Notes: generated by a model from the letters alone, not told the origin. 64,000 nucleotides of DNA from Gracilibacillus oryzae (GCF_009498735.1 NZ_ML762429.1:25195-89194), one strand, 5' to 3'; counted from the stretch's first letter, positions 9,115 to 17,924 are shown. Numbers and translations are program-made.

Positions 9115-10048
9115 GATAAAACAACTGATACATCAGAAAAAAGAGCAATTAGATGGGCATCAGGCACCAGAGGAAACAGAATTCCGGCTGCGTCAAGCCT
9201 TAAACAAGGAGCCAAAACGTCGTCATACGAACTGGAATATGAAAATATGGCAAAGTATCGCTGCACTTTTGGTTGTCAGTATACTGATCGGCTACAATTA
9301 CCAAAGTCTTGCCTATTATGGCAAAAAGATTATTGGGTATGACGATGTTGTCTCCGATACATTGCAGCACTTGAATGAGCTCGGGATGGGGCAGACCATT
9401 AATAAAAGCATCACTTTTGAAGATGGAGCAACTTTTACAATAGACGGAATAATTGTTGACGATAATCAACTGGTTATGTTCTATACATTAGAAAGCCCGC
9501 AATCAATCGAGAAAAATCCTGAATTTGACCATACCCCGAATAAAATTTCCGGTTTCTTAACAGATTCTAACCATGAGAGCGGCATGGGAGAAGTTAGCGA
9601 AGACGGAAAAGTTGTGAAAGGGACGCACAGCTTTGAACCGCCCAACGGATTTGCGAAAGAATTAACTGTCGAATTTTTTAATACAAGTAAATCGATCACT
9701 TTCGCTTATGATCCAGTAAAAGCATTAGGTCATAGTATCAAACAATCCATCAATGAAAAGGTGCAGCTTGATAATGATCAACTTGCCTTCCAATCAATCA
9801 CAGCCTCCCCAACCTTAACGAGAATAAGTGGGACAGGAAGTAAAGCAGTTGTTGAAAACCTGGATTTCAGTAAAATCAAATTAATCATAAATGGAGAAGA
9901 AATCAGTCAGCTAGGGAGTGGCTACAGTACTGATCTCACAGGCACTACTTTTGAATTAAAGTTTGAGGCATTACCGACAGATCTTGAGCAGATGAATATT
10001 GAATTGCATATGCCAAATGGGCAGGTAATTGATATTGATGATAAATAA
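9107..10048 (+). CDS. DUF4179-type membrane protein, putative anti-sigma factor
   Basis: About 313 residues: a cytoplasmic N-terminus of about 50 residues, one transmembrane segment (KIWQSIAALLVVSILIGYNY) and a large extracellular domain with the DUF4179-like stretch TINKSITFEDGATFTIDGI. The ATG at 9107, 8 nt after GGGG, is preferred to the GTG at 9098. It overlaps the sigma gene by 8 bp. By analogy with other sigma/DUF4179 pairs the N-terminus should hold the sigma factor and the outside domain should sense the signal; this is inference from family and context. Confidence 0.8.
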   Translation: MSRIKQLIHQKKEQLDGHQAPEETEFRLRQALNKEPKRRHTNWNMKIWQSIAALLVVSILIGYNYQSLAYYGKKIIGYDDVVSDTLQHLNELGMGQTINKSITFEDGATFTIDGIIVDDNQLVMFYTLESPQSIEKNPEFDHTPNKISGFLTDSNHESGMGEVSEDGKVVKGTHSFEPPNGFAKELTVEFFNTSKSITFAYDPVKALGHSIKQSINEKVQLDNDQLAFQSITASPTLTRISGTGSKAVVENLDFSKIKLIINGEEISQLGSGYSTDLTGTTFELKFEALPTDLEQMNIELHMPNGQVIDIDDK

Positions 10049-10088
10049 TTGAACCCAGATTAGCTTCCATGACTATAGTAATATGAAA

Positions 10089-10130
10089 ACCCCTTATCGA
10101 TAGAATAATCATAAGGGGTCTTCATTCTTT
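10089..10130 (+). terminator. Intrinsic terminator after the sigma/DUF4179 operon
   Basis: ACCCCTTAT (10089-10097) pairs perfectly with ATAAGGGGT (10111-10119), followed by a T-rich tract. Confidence 0.8.
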
Positions 10131-10213
10131 CCATTCATTAATAAAGTGAGACTTTGATCAGTGGGGGGATTACAGACGGTTAGCGCTGTGATAAACAGAA
10201 ACTATGGAAAGAA

Positions 10214-10240
10214 AAGAGCCCAACTTCTCGTTAGGCTCTT
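10214..10240 (-). terminator. Intrinsic terminator after phoA
   Basis: AAGAGCC-AAC and GTT-AGGCTCTT arms around a TTCTC loop. On the minus strand a TTTTCTTT tract follows, directly downstream of the alkaline phosphatase stop. Confidence 0.75.
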
Positions 10241-10249
10241 CCCTTTGTT

Positions 10250-11650
10250 TTATTCTTCTTCAGTCTCGTCTGATTCGTCTGATTCTTCTACCGTGTTATC
10301 TAGTTCTACTTTGATAACTTCAGCTAATAACTTCGGAAGGTCTGTATTATCATGGAATCCGATAAACTTGTCAGATTGTGGACCATAAACATATAAAGGA
10401 ATGTCTGCACCAGTATGGTTTGTGCTTGTCCAGCCGATTCCAGCACGGTCACTGATAAGTTTATTAATTGCACTAGCTGCATCTTCAGCTTCCTGAATAG
10501 CTGTTACTTCTTCTTCTGTTAATGTGAATTTAGTATTTTCTTCTACTACTTCTTTTGTATTTGAGCGGTCTTCATTTAACTGAGCAGCAATACCTTCACC
10601 AGTTGCAGTTACTTCTTTTAAAAGATCAGCATTTAATCCATCAGAAGCACCTGATCCTGTTGTCATACCACCAGTATCATGATCTCCACCAACAACCACT
10701 AATGTGTTACCATCTTTCTCTGCAAATTCCATTGCTACTTCTACTGCTTTTTCAAATGCTTCCACATCTGACATTGCCCAAGCTGCATCGTTTGCATGTC
10801 CAGCCCAGTCGATTTGGCTTCCTTCTACCATAAGGAAGAATCCATCTTTATCTTCTTCTAAAATATCAATTGATGCTTCTGTCATTTCTGCTATACTAGG
10901 TTCTTCTGTATCGCCACGGTGCAATTCAGGTGCAAGTGCAGCCTCAGCAAATAGACCAATTAATCTTTCATCATCTTCTACATCAATTTCTTCTTTAAGA
11001 TCCAGTAATTCATCTCTATCTTCTGTATAAGTGAAGCCTTCTTCATCAGCCTCTTCAATTAGATCTCTGTCTGTTTGTTTTCCGTTATCTTCTTCTAGCT
11101 TAAACATATCCTGTCCGCCGCCAAGAAGAACATCTACTTCGCTTTCAATAAACTGTCTAGCAATCTCTGTTTCGTTGTTTCTGCTGTCTACATTTGCTAC
11201 AAATGCTGCAGGAGTTGCATGTGTAATTCTGGAAGTAGCTACTAAACCAGATGATTTACCGTCAGCTTCAGCTGCTTCAAGAATGGAAGTCAGTTCATTA
11301 CCTTCTGGATCAAGACCAACAACACCATTGTTTGTTTTCACACCAGTTGCCATTGCAGTACCAGCAGCTGCAGAGTCTGTAATATCGGCATCAGCAGATA
11401 AAGTAGTGTACATTCCTTTTAAATGCTCATCCCAGATAGCATTTTCTCCTTTGTATACTCGGTAGTTAGCTGCATATGTAGAGCTGAATCCATCAGGAAT
11501 CATATAAATAATATTTTCTACTTTCTTACCACCATTACTATTTTCATTTCCTTTTCCTGGATTATCAGGCTTATCAGCCATAACTGGTAAACTCATAGTT
11601 GATAATACTAAACCTGTAGTTAATGCAATCGCACTAATTTTCTTAAACAT
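10250..11650 (-). CDS. phoA: Secreted alkaline phosphatase
   Basis: 466-residue phosphomonoesterase that releases inorganic phosphate outside the cell. A signal peptide (about residues 1-25, cleavage after PVMA) precedes the catalytic domain. Metal and nucleophile motifs are IPDG (Asp53), TDSAAAGTAMATG (nucleophile Ser93), SRITHATPAAF, GGDHDTGGM and TNHTGADIPLYVYGP. The protein is rich in Asp and Glu and ends in an acidic tail (ESDESDETEEE), a composition common in salt-adapted secreted enzymes. It is preceded by GAAGGAG and a four-repeat PhoP box, and followed by a terminator, so it is a single-gene phosphate-starvation unit. Confidence 0.93.
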   Translation of the reverse strand: MFKKISAIALTTGLVLSTMSLPVMADKPDNPGKGNENSNGGKKVENIIYMIPDGFSSTYAANYRVYKGENAIWDEHLKGMYTTLSADADITDSAAAGTAMATGVKTNNGVVGLDPEGNELTSILEAAEADGKSSGLVATSRITHATPAAFVANVDSRNNETEIARQFIESEVDVLLGGGQDMFKLEEDNGKQTDRDLIEEADEEGFTYTEDRDELLDLKEEIDVEDDERLIGLFAEAALAPELHRGDTEEPSIAEMTEASIDILEEDKDGFFLMVEGSQIDWAGHANDAAWAMSDVEAFEKAVEVAMEFAEKDGNTLVVVGGDHDTGGMTTGSGASDGLNADLLKEVTATGEGIAAQLNEDRSNTKEVVEENTKFTLTEEEVTAIQEAEDAASAINKLISDRAGIGWTSTNHTGADIPLYVYGPQSDKFIGFHDNTDLPKLLAEVIKVELDNTVEESDESDETEEE

Positions 11651-11692
11651 TCTCTACCAACTCCTTCATAGTTTTTATTACACTCCACAATC

Positions 11693-11731
11693 TATCAAAT
11701 GAATGTTTACCTACTGTTAATAGATGGTAAA
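11693..11731 (-). promoter_or_regulatory. PhoP box upstream of phoA
   Basis: Read on the minus strand, four 6-nt elements, TTTACC, TTAACA, TAAACA and TTGATA, lie at exact 11-nt intervals (plus-strand positions 11726, 11715, 11704 and 11693). This matches the Bacillus PhoP binding pattern of TTAACA-like direct repeats with 5-nt spacers placed just upstream of the promoter. Confidence 0.8.
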
Positions 11732-11845
11732 GATTATATTAAGAAAATTCTGACTAATTAATCAGGAATATTTATCTAATTGAGGTAATATTGTTTAGAC
11801 GAGCAACTGCTTCTCTATTAATAAGTTCCCCATTTAATAAAATAA

Positions 11846-11879
11846 CCCCTATTAATGGTATCCTCACCACTAATAAGGG
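11846..11879 (-). terminator. Intrinsic terminator after the NSS transporter gene
   Basis: CCCTATTAATGGT and ACCACTAATAAGGG form a long hairpin with one bulge. On the minus strand it is followed by GGTTATTTTATT. Confidence 0.65.
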
Positions 11880-11923
11880 CTGTCTGTCTATCGATAATAT
11901 ACAACAATATTTTGAAATATATG

Positions 11924-13264
11924 TTAATTACTTAATAAGCCTAATAAATTCACATATACAACTAGAATCGTTGCAGGCACAATCCATGTCATTACAACTC
12001 TCCAACTCTTATACCATGTGTCTGACAAGCCGTTTGCAAGCTTAAACTGTTCCTTTACAACTGCTTTATCCATCTTGTGCATAATAAACAATGCAATCAG
12101 CAGACTCCCAAGCGGTAACAGAATATTACTGACTAAATAGTCTGTTGCATCAAATACGGTTTTGCCAAAAATCATGAATTCACTCAATGTACTCATCGAT
12201 AATGCTGCCGGAATACCTGCAATGAACATGACAAGACCAGCAATCCATGTCACCTTTCTTCTGGAACGCTTTCCGCTTTCTGTGAATGCAGATACGATAA
12301 TTTCCAACAAACTAAAAGCAGAAGTCAATGTCGCAAACAAGAATAAAAGCAAAAACAGACTAAAGAACACTTCCCCAAGCGGGATTTGACTGAAGACGGT
12401 TGGCAGAATGATAAATAATAAGCCAGGACCTTCTGTCGGTTCCATTCCGAATGCAAAAACAGCCGGGAAAATCGCTAAACCTGCCAGCAAGGAGACAAGG
12501 ATATTCATAATAACAACAGAGGAGGCAGATCCCGGTATGCTCACTTCTTTTCCTAAATAGGAGCTGTATGTCACCATACAAGAAAAGCCAACAGCTAATG
12601 CGAAAAAGGATTGTCCTAAAGCATAAAGCACCCCTTCACCCGTAATGCTTGAGAAATCCGGTTTCAGGATAAAGGAAATTCCCTCCATCGCTCCTTCTAA
12701 TGTCAGTGAACGTACGACAAGAATAAGGAAAAAGATAAATAATAATGGCATCATATATTTATTTGCTTTCTCAATCCCATTCTTGATTCCCAGGGATATG
12801 ACCAGGACATTAATTAACAGAAAGATAGCTAAACCGATTAATGTAATAGCAGGTGAACCTGTCACACTGCCGAATAATGCCGAGTATTCAGCACCCTCTT
12901 TGATAACTTGTCCAGTTACAGACATTGCACTGTAAATCAGGACCCATCCTCCTACAACACTGTAGAAAGATAACAATAAGAAGCAGCCGAGCACACCAAG
13001 CTGGCCAATGATCTTCCAGTGACTGTCTGGAGCCAATGTTTTATAAGCAGTGATTGCCTCTTTTTTTGCACCACGCCCAATAATAAATTCAGAAATCAGC
13101 ATGGCAAGACCGATCACAAGTGTAAAAATAATAAAAATCAGAAAAAATGCTGCACCACCATTATTACCTGCTACGTAAGGGAACTTCCATATTGCACCAA
13201 GCCCAATCGCAGCGCCCGCTGATGCCATAATAAAACCAATTCTTGATGACCATTGCTCACGCAT
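11924..13264 (-). CDS. Sodium-dependent transporter, NSS/SNF family
   Basis: 446-residue polytopic membrane protein with about 11-12 hydrophobic segments. The N-terminal signature WSSRIGFIMASAGAAIGLG and WKFPYVAGNNGGAAFF is the sodium and substrate site of LeuT-type neurotransmitter:sodium symporters. It is most like the YocR/YhdH branch of Bacillus. Substrate is probably an amino acid or related amine but cannot be named. It has its own terminator downstream and stands alone, close to phoA but on a separate transcript. Confidence 0.88.
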   Translation of the reverse strand: MREQWSSRIGFIMASAGAAIGLGAIWKFPYVAGNNGGAAFFLIFIIFTLVIGLAMLISEFIIGRGAKKEAITAYKTLAPDSHWKIIGQLGVLGCFLLLSFYSVVGGWVLIYSAMSVTGQVIKEGAEYSALFGSVTGSPAITLIGLAIFLLINVLVISLGIKNGIEKANKYMMPLLFIFFLILVVRSLTLEGAMEGISFILKPDFSSITGEGVLYALGQSFFALAVGFSCMVTYSSYLGKEVSIPGSASSVVIMNILVSLLAGLAIFPAVFAFGMEPTEGPGLLFIILPTVFSQIPLGEVFFSLFLLLFLFATLTSAFSLLEIIVSAFTESGKRSRRKVTWIAGLVMFIAGIPAALSMSTLSEFMIFGKTVFDATDYLVSNILLPLGSLLIALFIMHKMDKAVVKEQFKLANGLSDTWYKSWRVVMTWIVPATILVVYVNLLGLLSN

Positions 13265-13340
13265 TTTTTCACACTCCTTTCTATTTTATAAATAATTTAA
13301 GTAGACTTCTCTAATTATACCAATAATTCTATCACCCAGT

Positions 13341-13375
13341 AAAAAAAAGCCATCTTCATATGAAAATAGCTTTTT
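13341..13375. terminator. Bidirectional intrinsic terminator
   Basis: AAAAGCCATCTTCATATGAAAATAGCTTTTT-type hairpin arms (13345-13375) with A and T tracts on either side, immediately 3' of the queuosine-precursor transporter gene. Confidence 0.7.
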
Positions 13376-13380
13376 CCGTT

Positions 13381-13923
13381 CTATTCAGCCAAGACACGCT
13401 TCTCTTTGACTACATACACTTGATTCAATACAATTGCCCCAATCATCTGAACAATCGTTTTTGCGATTATCTGGCCTAATATTGCTGCAGGTACAGCTTC
13501 CCATGGCAGCATTCCTGCTCCAAGCGGGCTTAAGCCGACAATCACAAATACAACTGAATCAAAGAACCCGCCAACAATCCCACTGTAAAAAACGCGCCAG
13601 GCCATCGGTAATTTTAATCTTGTATAGATTTCCGTATCAGCTGTTTCTGAGATGATAAATGAAAGAGCAGATGCTGCAACGATCATTAGTGTATCACCAA
13701 GCAGGGAGGAAACAAGTGCTGATAAAAACAATGCAGTAAAAATAAATGCATAGGTTTTGCCTCTTCCGAACTTATTCTGCACCAAATCACGGAAGATAAA
13801 AGTTGCTCCAATAAAAAGTGTCCCCATTGGAATAATAAACACGCCAAACTGTAATGGCATAAACGCTGCTGTTACCACATTTGCTGTAACAATTGATAGT
13901 AAATATAAAAATACTCGTAACAT
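13381..13923 (-). CDS. VUT-family transporter, probable queuosine precursor (preQ1/preQ0) importer
   Basis: 180-residue membrane protein with about five or six hydrophobic segments, of the VUT/YhhQ-YpdP type (PMGTLFIGATFIFRDLVQNKFG; FFDSVVFVIVGLSP). The family name alone says only vitamin uptake, but the leader contains a preQ1-I riboswitch, which makes queuosine-precursor import the likely role. It starts at ATG 13923 with AAGGAGAG 8 nt upstream. No que biosynthesis genes are visible in the window, consistent with salvage. Confidence 0.85.
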   Translation of the reverse strand: MLRVFLYLLSIVTANVVTAAFMPLQFGVFIIPMGTLFIGATFIFRDLVQNKFGRGKTYAFIFTALFLSALVSSLLGDTLMIVAASALSFIISETADTEIYTRLKLPMAWRVFYSGIVGGFFDSVVFVIVGLSPLGAGMLPWEAVPAAILGQIIAKTIVQMIGAIVLNQVYVVKEKRVLAE

Positions 13924-14009
13924 ATGATTTCTCTCCTTATTTTATCGATTAGAAAAAGACCCCAGGAAAGAGATCATAGCAAGGCAAAACAATCTATAGA
14001 ACAAAAAAA

Positions 14010-14031
14010 CCACATCCTTATGGACATGGCT
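14010..14031 (-). terminator. Riboswitch-coupled intrinsic terminator
   Basis: In the RNA, CCAUGUCC pairs with GGAUGUGG across an AUAA loop (two G-U pairs), followed by seven U. It lies 14 nt beyond the preQ1 aptamer and about 90 nt before the transporter start. This is the expected expression platform for termination when preQ1 is bound. Confidence 0.75.
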
Positions 14032-14045
14032 CGATTATCATGTAT

Positions 14046-14087
14046 CCATAGTTTTTTATAGAGGGTTTACAGCTATGAACCTCTCCC
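14046..14087 (-). ncRNA. Class I preQ1 riboswitch aptamer
   Basis: On the minus strand the leader contains AGAGGTT (14084-14078), a C-rich/CTAGC-like loop region, CCTCT closing stem P1, and the A-rich tail ATAAAAAACTA, in the order and spacing of the H-type pseudoknot of the preQ1-I aptamer known from Bacillus queC. It lies between a near-consensus promoter and a terminator hairpin. Confidence 0.85.
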
Positions 14088-14110
14088 GATCGGGTATTCA
14101 ATTCTATCCT

Positions 14111-14139
14111 ATGATATAGTAGTTATTGTTTCATGTCAA
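14111..14139 (-). promoter_or_regulatory. Sigma-A promoter of the preQ1-controlled transporter
   Basis: On the minus strand TTGACA (14139-14134), a 17-nt spacer and TATCAT (14116-14111). Transcription would start about 20 nt before the aptamer. Confidence 0.7.
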
Positions 14140-14161
14140 TCTAGTTTTTGGAGTGAGGGAA

Positions 14162-15253
14162 ATGAAAAGAAAATTTCAGAAGAAATATCTGATATATATA
14201 TTTGTATTAATTGCGTTTATCAGCTCAATCATTTTTGTTAATAATAATTATGAATTTTATGACCGAACGATTGTCCAGATTACTGAAACAGATGAGTTGG
14301 AACGGACAGAGATAGTCGATCAATATGACAATAAAGATGTTACTGTAACCCAGCAGATTACAGCGGTGATCAAAAATGGAGCAGATAAAGGACAAACGAT
14401 GGAGATTGAAAATCAATATTCCGAATCACAGGCGATCCATTTTCACCTGAAAGAAGGCACAGAATTTTTCCTGGCCAATGACGGTATTTCAGTTGGTGAT
14501 ATAAAGCGGGATCAGTACCTGATATTGGTTATCTGGCTGTTTGTCTTGATCCTGTTGTTTGTTGGCAAAAAACAAGGAGCATTATCTGTTCTTAGTCTTG
14601 CCGTTAATGCGATTATACTGTCGATTGCTTTAGATATTTATATCCATAATTCGGATATCAGTTTACTCATTATATGCGGGATCAGTATAATCTTCTTTAC
14701 TGTATTGTCCTTAGTAATGGTCAGCGGGCTTCATGAAAAAACGTACACTGCGATTCTCGCTACATTCCTTGGAACAGCAACTTCACTGGCCATTGCTTTC
14801 CTTGCCTTTTTTTTCACAGGAGAACAGGGCTTGCGCTATGAAGAGATGTCCTTACTCAGCAGACATCCACAAGTTATCTTTATGGCAGGTTTGCTGATCG
14901 GATCATTAGGCGCCGTAATGGATGTAGCGATAACGATGTCATCATCCATGTTTGAATTATATGAGAAGAATAACAAGATTAACAGTGATGTGTTGAAAAA
15001 GTCTGGTCTTGAAATCGGCAAAGACATTATGGGGACAATGACGAACATTTTGTTTTTTGCTTATGTCAGTGGATCGATCCCGAATTTGTTATTATACTTT
15101 AAAAATGAATCACCAATCGGCTTTACTTTAACAACCAATCTTTCCATTGAATTGGCACGCGCCTTAGCAGGGGGAATCGGGATTGTCTTAACCATTCCGA
15201 TTACACTCTATATTTCGATTTACTTTATAAAAAGAAAGCAGGCGAAACAATGA
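14162..15253 (+). CDS. YibE/F family membrane protein (first of pair)
   Basis: 363 residues from the ATG at 14162 (GTGAGGG upstream); an in-frame ATG at 14126 lacks a ribosome site. One N-terminal transmembrane segment and an extracytoplasmic domain of about 90 residues (with a QYDNKDVTVTQQITAVIKNG stretch) precede about seven membrane segments from residue 130. The YibE/F core shows AGLLIGSLGAVMDVAITMSS and GLEIGKDIMGTMTNILFFAY. The family has no established activity. Overlap ATGA with the next gene, also YibE/F, implies a two-protein complex. Confidence 0.82.
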   Translation: MKRKFQKKYLIYIFVLIAFISSIIFVNNNYEFYDRTIVQITETDELERTEIVDQYDNKDVTVTQQITAVIKNGADKGQTMEIENQYSESQAIHFHLKEGTEFFLANDGISVGDIKRDQYLILVIWLFVLILLFVGKKQGALSVLSLAVNAIILSIALDIYIHNSDISLLIICGISIIFFTVLSLVMVSGLHEKTYTAILATFLGTATSLAIAFLAFFFTGEQGLRYEEMSLLSRHPQVIFMAGLLIGSLGAVMDVAITMSSSMFELYEKNNKINSDVLKKSGLEIGKDIMGTMTNILFFAYVSGSIPNLLLYFKNESPIGFTLTTNLSIELARALAGGIGIVLTIPITLYISIYFIKRKQAKQ

Positions 15254-16017
15254 ATGTTTTACTATTATTAGCACTTATCCTGTTTATTCTGATGGCTTTA
15301 GTCGGTGGAAAAAAAGGGATCAAATCATTTATCGCTTTGTTTCTTAACTTTCTTGTCCTGATTGTTACTGTACTGATTATGAATGACCCAAATACAAATC
15401 CTGTTTTGCTGACATTAGTTGCATGTGTTTTTATAGGTGCGATTAGTCTTTTTTATATTAATGATATTAATAACAAAACAACATTGGCATTTATCGCGAC
15501 AATTTTTACAACCTTGCTTTTGCTGCTGTTTATCTTCTTCATCACAGAGAAGTCGATGATTTATGGTTTTAGTGAAGAAGAGTCAGATGGATTAACGATC
15601 TTCTCTGTTTATATTGGTATTGATTTTGTGAAAATTGCTGCATCCGGGATCATAATGGGTACGATCGGAGCAATTGTCGATACAGCTATCTCGATTACAT
15701 CACCAATGCGGGAAATCCACCAGCACAACCCTGGTATTACAAGAAAAGATCTTTTTATGTCCGGAATCCGAATTGGCAGAGATATTCTTAACACAAGCAG
15801 CAACACATTGTTTTTCGCTTTTTTCGGCGGCTATTTAGGTCTGCTGATATGGTTTAAAGATCTCGAATATTCCTTTGGAGAAATTGTTAATTCCAAAGTT
15901 CTTAATGGTGAATTGATCTCGATTCTGACAGCAGGAATGGGAGTTGCCATCGTCATACCGATAGCTTCTGCTATTACTGCACATCATCTTGTAGGTATAA
16001 AAGATAAAAAGAAATAA
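15250..16017 (+). CDS. YibE/F family membrane protein (second of pair)
   Basis: 255 residues, almost entirely membrane segments, without the N-terminal extracytoplasmic domain of its partner. It repeats the same core signature: SGIIMGTIGAIVDTAISITSP and GIRIGRDILNTSSNTLFFAF. Start codon overlaps the stop of the first gene by 4 bp; a strong terminator follows. Function unknown, most likely a heteromeric transporter or channel. Confidence 0.82.
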   Translation: MNVLLLLALILFILMALVGGKKGIKSFIALFLNFLVLIVTVLIMNDPNTNPVLLTLVACVFIGAISLFYINDINNKTTLAFIATIFTTLLLLLFIFFITEKSMIYGFSEEESDGLTIFSVYIGIDFVKIAASGIIMGTIGAIVDTAISITSPMREIHQHNPGITRKDLFMSGIRIGRDILNTSSNTLFFAFFGGYLGLLIWFKDLEYSFGEIVNSKVLNGELISILTAGMGVAIVIPIASAITAHHLVGIKDKKK

Positions 16018-16043
16018 GTTTGCACTTGCACTTATTTCTTTTT
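16006..16043 (+). terminator. Strong intrinsic terminator after the YibE/F pair
   Basis: AAAAAGAAATAAGT (16006-16019) is perfectly complementary to ACTTATTTCTTTTT (16030-16043), overlapping the end of the coding region. Confidence 0.85.
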
Positions 16044-16106
16044 ATGATTGTTTTAAGAACTAATCGTAATTCTGGGAGCACAAAAATGAATTAGAAATAA
16101 AAAAGA

Positions 16107-16134
16107 GACCTATTGGCATAGGAACCTTTAGGTC
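16107..16134. terminator. Bidirectional terminator-like hairpin
   Basis: AGACCTA and TAGGTCT arms with an inner CTAT/ATAG pairing, and T tracts on both strands. It would end the small membrane protein gene on the minus strand. Confidence 0.6.
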
Positions 16135-16159
16135 TTTTTCTTTGAAGCAGCATAAAAAC

Positions 16160-16342
16160 TTAAAATGAGAGACTTTGAAAAAGTGAGATGGTCAGAACAA
16201 GAGTTAATAAGGATCCTGCAGATGTTAAAGTTACTATTGTTTTCCCACTCTGTTCTTTGGAAGGCTTCATAAGCTCTCGAGACTGAGCAATCCATATAAC
16301 GATGGTTGCCATAGCAATAAGAAATAAAACAGAACTGTTCAT
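16160..16342 (-). CDS. Small two-segment membrane protein, 60 residues
   Basis: MNSSVLFLIAMATIVIWIAQ forms one membrane segment. A short charged loop with a KPSKEQSGK stretch follows, then a second segment. AAAGGAG lies 8 nt before the ATG and a terminator follows the stop, so it has the look of a real gene. It lies 17 bp downstream of the sigma-like gene and could be the last member of that operon. No family recognised. Confidence 0.55.
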   Translation of the reverse strand: MNSSVLFLIAMATIVIWIAQSRELMKPSKEQSGKTIVTLTSAGSLLTLVLTISLFQSLSF

Positions 16343-16359
16343 AAGTAAACTCCTTTTTT

Positions 16360-16842
16360 TTAAATTAGCAACTTGTAATCTCTTCTCTCTCTTTCCTTCA
16401 GAAAAGCGGTTAGAAACTCTCTGCTGTGATATAAGCTTTTCTTTACATCCTGTGCTGGGACATCTAATAGTGAACTGATGACTTCTACAGGTAATAAACA
16501 GACATGCGCTAAGCCTAAAACCATTCTTTCCCTAACCGGCAGATGCAGAATCGCTTCATTTATTAATGGCAGCTCCTGTCCCACACTTTTCTTTCTGTTT
16601 ATCTTTTCCTTTCTTTTAACAAGAAAGGAATCTTGTAGATTATCAATCACCTGTTGGTAAAGCATTAAGTGATCTATTTTTCGAAAATTTCCTTTCTCAT
16701 AGATTTTATTGAAAACCTGGCATGTTATTTCCTCTGCTAAAGGACGTTCATTTGTTAACAGATAACACAATTGATAGACTTTTGCCTGATTTCTTTCTAC
16801 AATTGCTTTGAAAATGAATTTATTCATAAATGAGAGAAACAT
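16360..16842 (-). CDS. Divergent ECF sigma-like protein
   Basis: 160 residues from the ATG at 16842, which has GGAG 8 nt upstream and directly follows the lipoprotein stop; an ATG at 16881 in the same frame lies inside that gene. A region-2-like part (ERPLAEEITCQVFNKIYE, then LMLYQQVIDNLQDSFLVKRK) and a region-4-like part (LPVRERMVLGLAHVCLLPVE, then VPAQDVKKSLYHSREFL) match the ECF layout, but the usual DA-D acidic motif in region 2 is altered to LAEE. It may be a sigma factor using an unusual promoter or a non-canonical regulator. It is the distal gene of a two-component-lipoprotein operon. Confidence 0.65.
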   Translation of the reverse strand: MFLSFMNKFIFKAIVERNQAKVYQLCYLLTNERPLAEEITCQVFNKIYEKGNFRKIDHLMLYQQVIDNLQDSFLVKRKEKINRKKSVGQELPLINEAILHLPVRERMVLGLAHVCLLPVEVISSLLDVPAQDVKKSLYHSREFLTAFLKERERRDYKLLI

Positions 16843-16843
16843 T

Positions 16844-17923
16844 TTATTTCTCCACAAATTCCAGGTTTTCAGCAATTTCAATTAAATCTTCTTTCGTTAG
16901 TTCTGGATTCATTGATAGCAGGGAATAACTCATGCCATCCTCATCCCAGACCAGGTTCTGAATCACATCATTCATATAAATCGCCTTCACACCACGAACT
17001 TCTATCTCTTCTTTTTCTTCTAAACCTACAGATAATTCTTCCTCTGGCGCTTCAAATGACGTTAATATGAATTGCTTATAGCCATCTTTCATAAATTCCT
17101 GTGTTGCTTCTGTACGGTCAAAGCCTTCCATATAAAATTTTTCTGCACTAACTAAATCATAATTTTTACTCGTTAAAATCGGCTGACCATAATTTTCTGC
17201 TAATTCTGCTAAGGTTGTTTTCTCCGCTGGATCCATTTCTTCCATTGTTTTCAGTTCTACTCCTTCAGGAAGGTCTATTGTAAATGTTTCTTCATCAAAA
17301 ACAGGATTAATCTCTAATTCTGTGACAGTATATTCGATCGTTAAATCATCAGATTTAGAAATAGACTTGATAATAAACCAATTATTCTTGGAGATCCAGT
17401 ACTCCTCTTCTCCCATTAGACTGTCTTTCTTTTTCGGTGTTGCTTTAATATGATAAGTATCGAAACCATTTATCTCTTCATCGCCAACTACCTCAATGTT
17501 ATGGGTTTCTCTTAAATTCTCTAATGTGAATTTCAGGTCATCCTTAGGTGATTGGCCAATGAATTGATCATTTTCTTCTAATGTATCCATTACAACTGCA
17601 TCTCCCTGTAAACTTGAATAGTGAATAATCTTCTCTCCATCATTTACACTCATGGATACTTCGCCTTTCGCTGTTTCAGACATAGACTTGATTCGTTTAT
17701 TTTCTTTATCTGTCCATTGTTCGATAATAGAATCTTCTATCTTTTCCTCCCCTTTGTAAACGTCAAAATCTGTTTTCATATAAAATCCAGTAATATTTTC
17801 ATTATCCTCTACTGCTTTTGCGACAATTTGATCAGGGGAATACTGATCTAGACCCTCCAATGAACATGCTGCTAAAAATAATCCAAGACTTACGATCATT
17901 AACATTTTCCAAATATTCTTCAT
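16844..17923 (-). CDS. LolA-like outer-surface lipoprotein
   Basis: 359 residues with a lipoprotein signal peptide (lipobox LAAC, Cys20). The middle part resembles the LolA/RseB-type beta fold (SLMGEEEYWISKNNWFIIKS, preceded by GFDTYHIKATPKK), as in Bacillus YdcC-type lipoproteins. It is strongly acidic. It directly follows the histidine kinase gene (1 bp apart), so it may tune or report the kinase's signal on the outer face of the membrane. In other bacteria LolA/RseB-fold lipoproteins bind lipids or stress sensors. Confidence 0.75.
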   Translation of the reverse strand: MKNIWKMLMIVSLGLFLAACSLEGLDQYSPDQIVAKAVEDNENITGFYMKTDFDVYKGEEKIEDSIIEQWTDKENKRIKSMSETAKGEVSMSVNDGEKIIHYSSLQGDAVVMDTLEENDQFIGQSPKDDLKFTLENLRETHNIEVVGDEEINGFDTYHIKATPKKKDSLMGEEEYWISKNNWFIIKSISKSDDLTIEYTVTELEINPVFDEETFTIDLPEGVELKTMEEMDPAEKTTLAELAENYGQPILTSKNYDLVSAEKFYMEGFDRTEATQEFMKDGYKQFILTSFEAPEEELSVGLEEKEEIEVRGVKAIYMNDVIQNLVWDEDGMSYSLLSMNPELTKEDLIEIAENLEFVEK

Positions 17924-17924
17924 C

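Noticed and set aside
11031-11465. Long plus-strand Ser-rich frame inside phoA
   Set aside because: Antisense shadow of the acidic phoA coding sequence; Glu/Asp codons read as Ser on the other strand.
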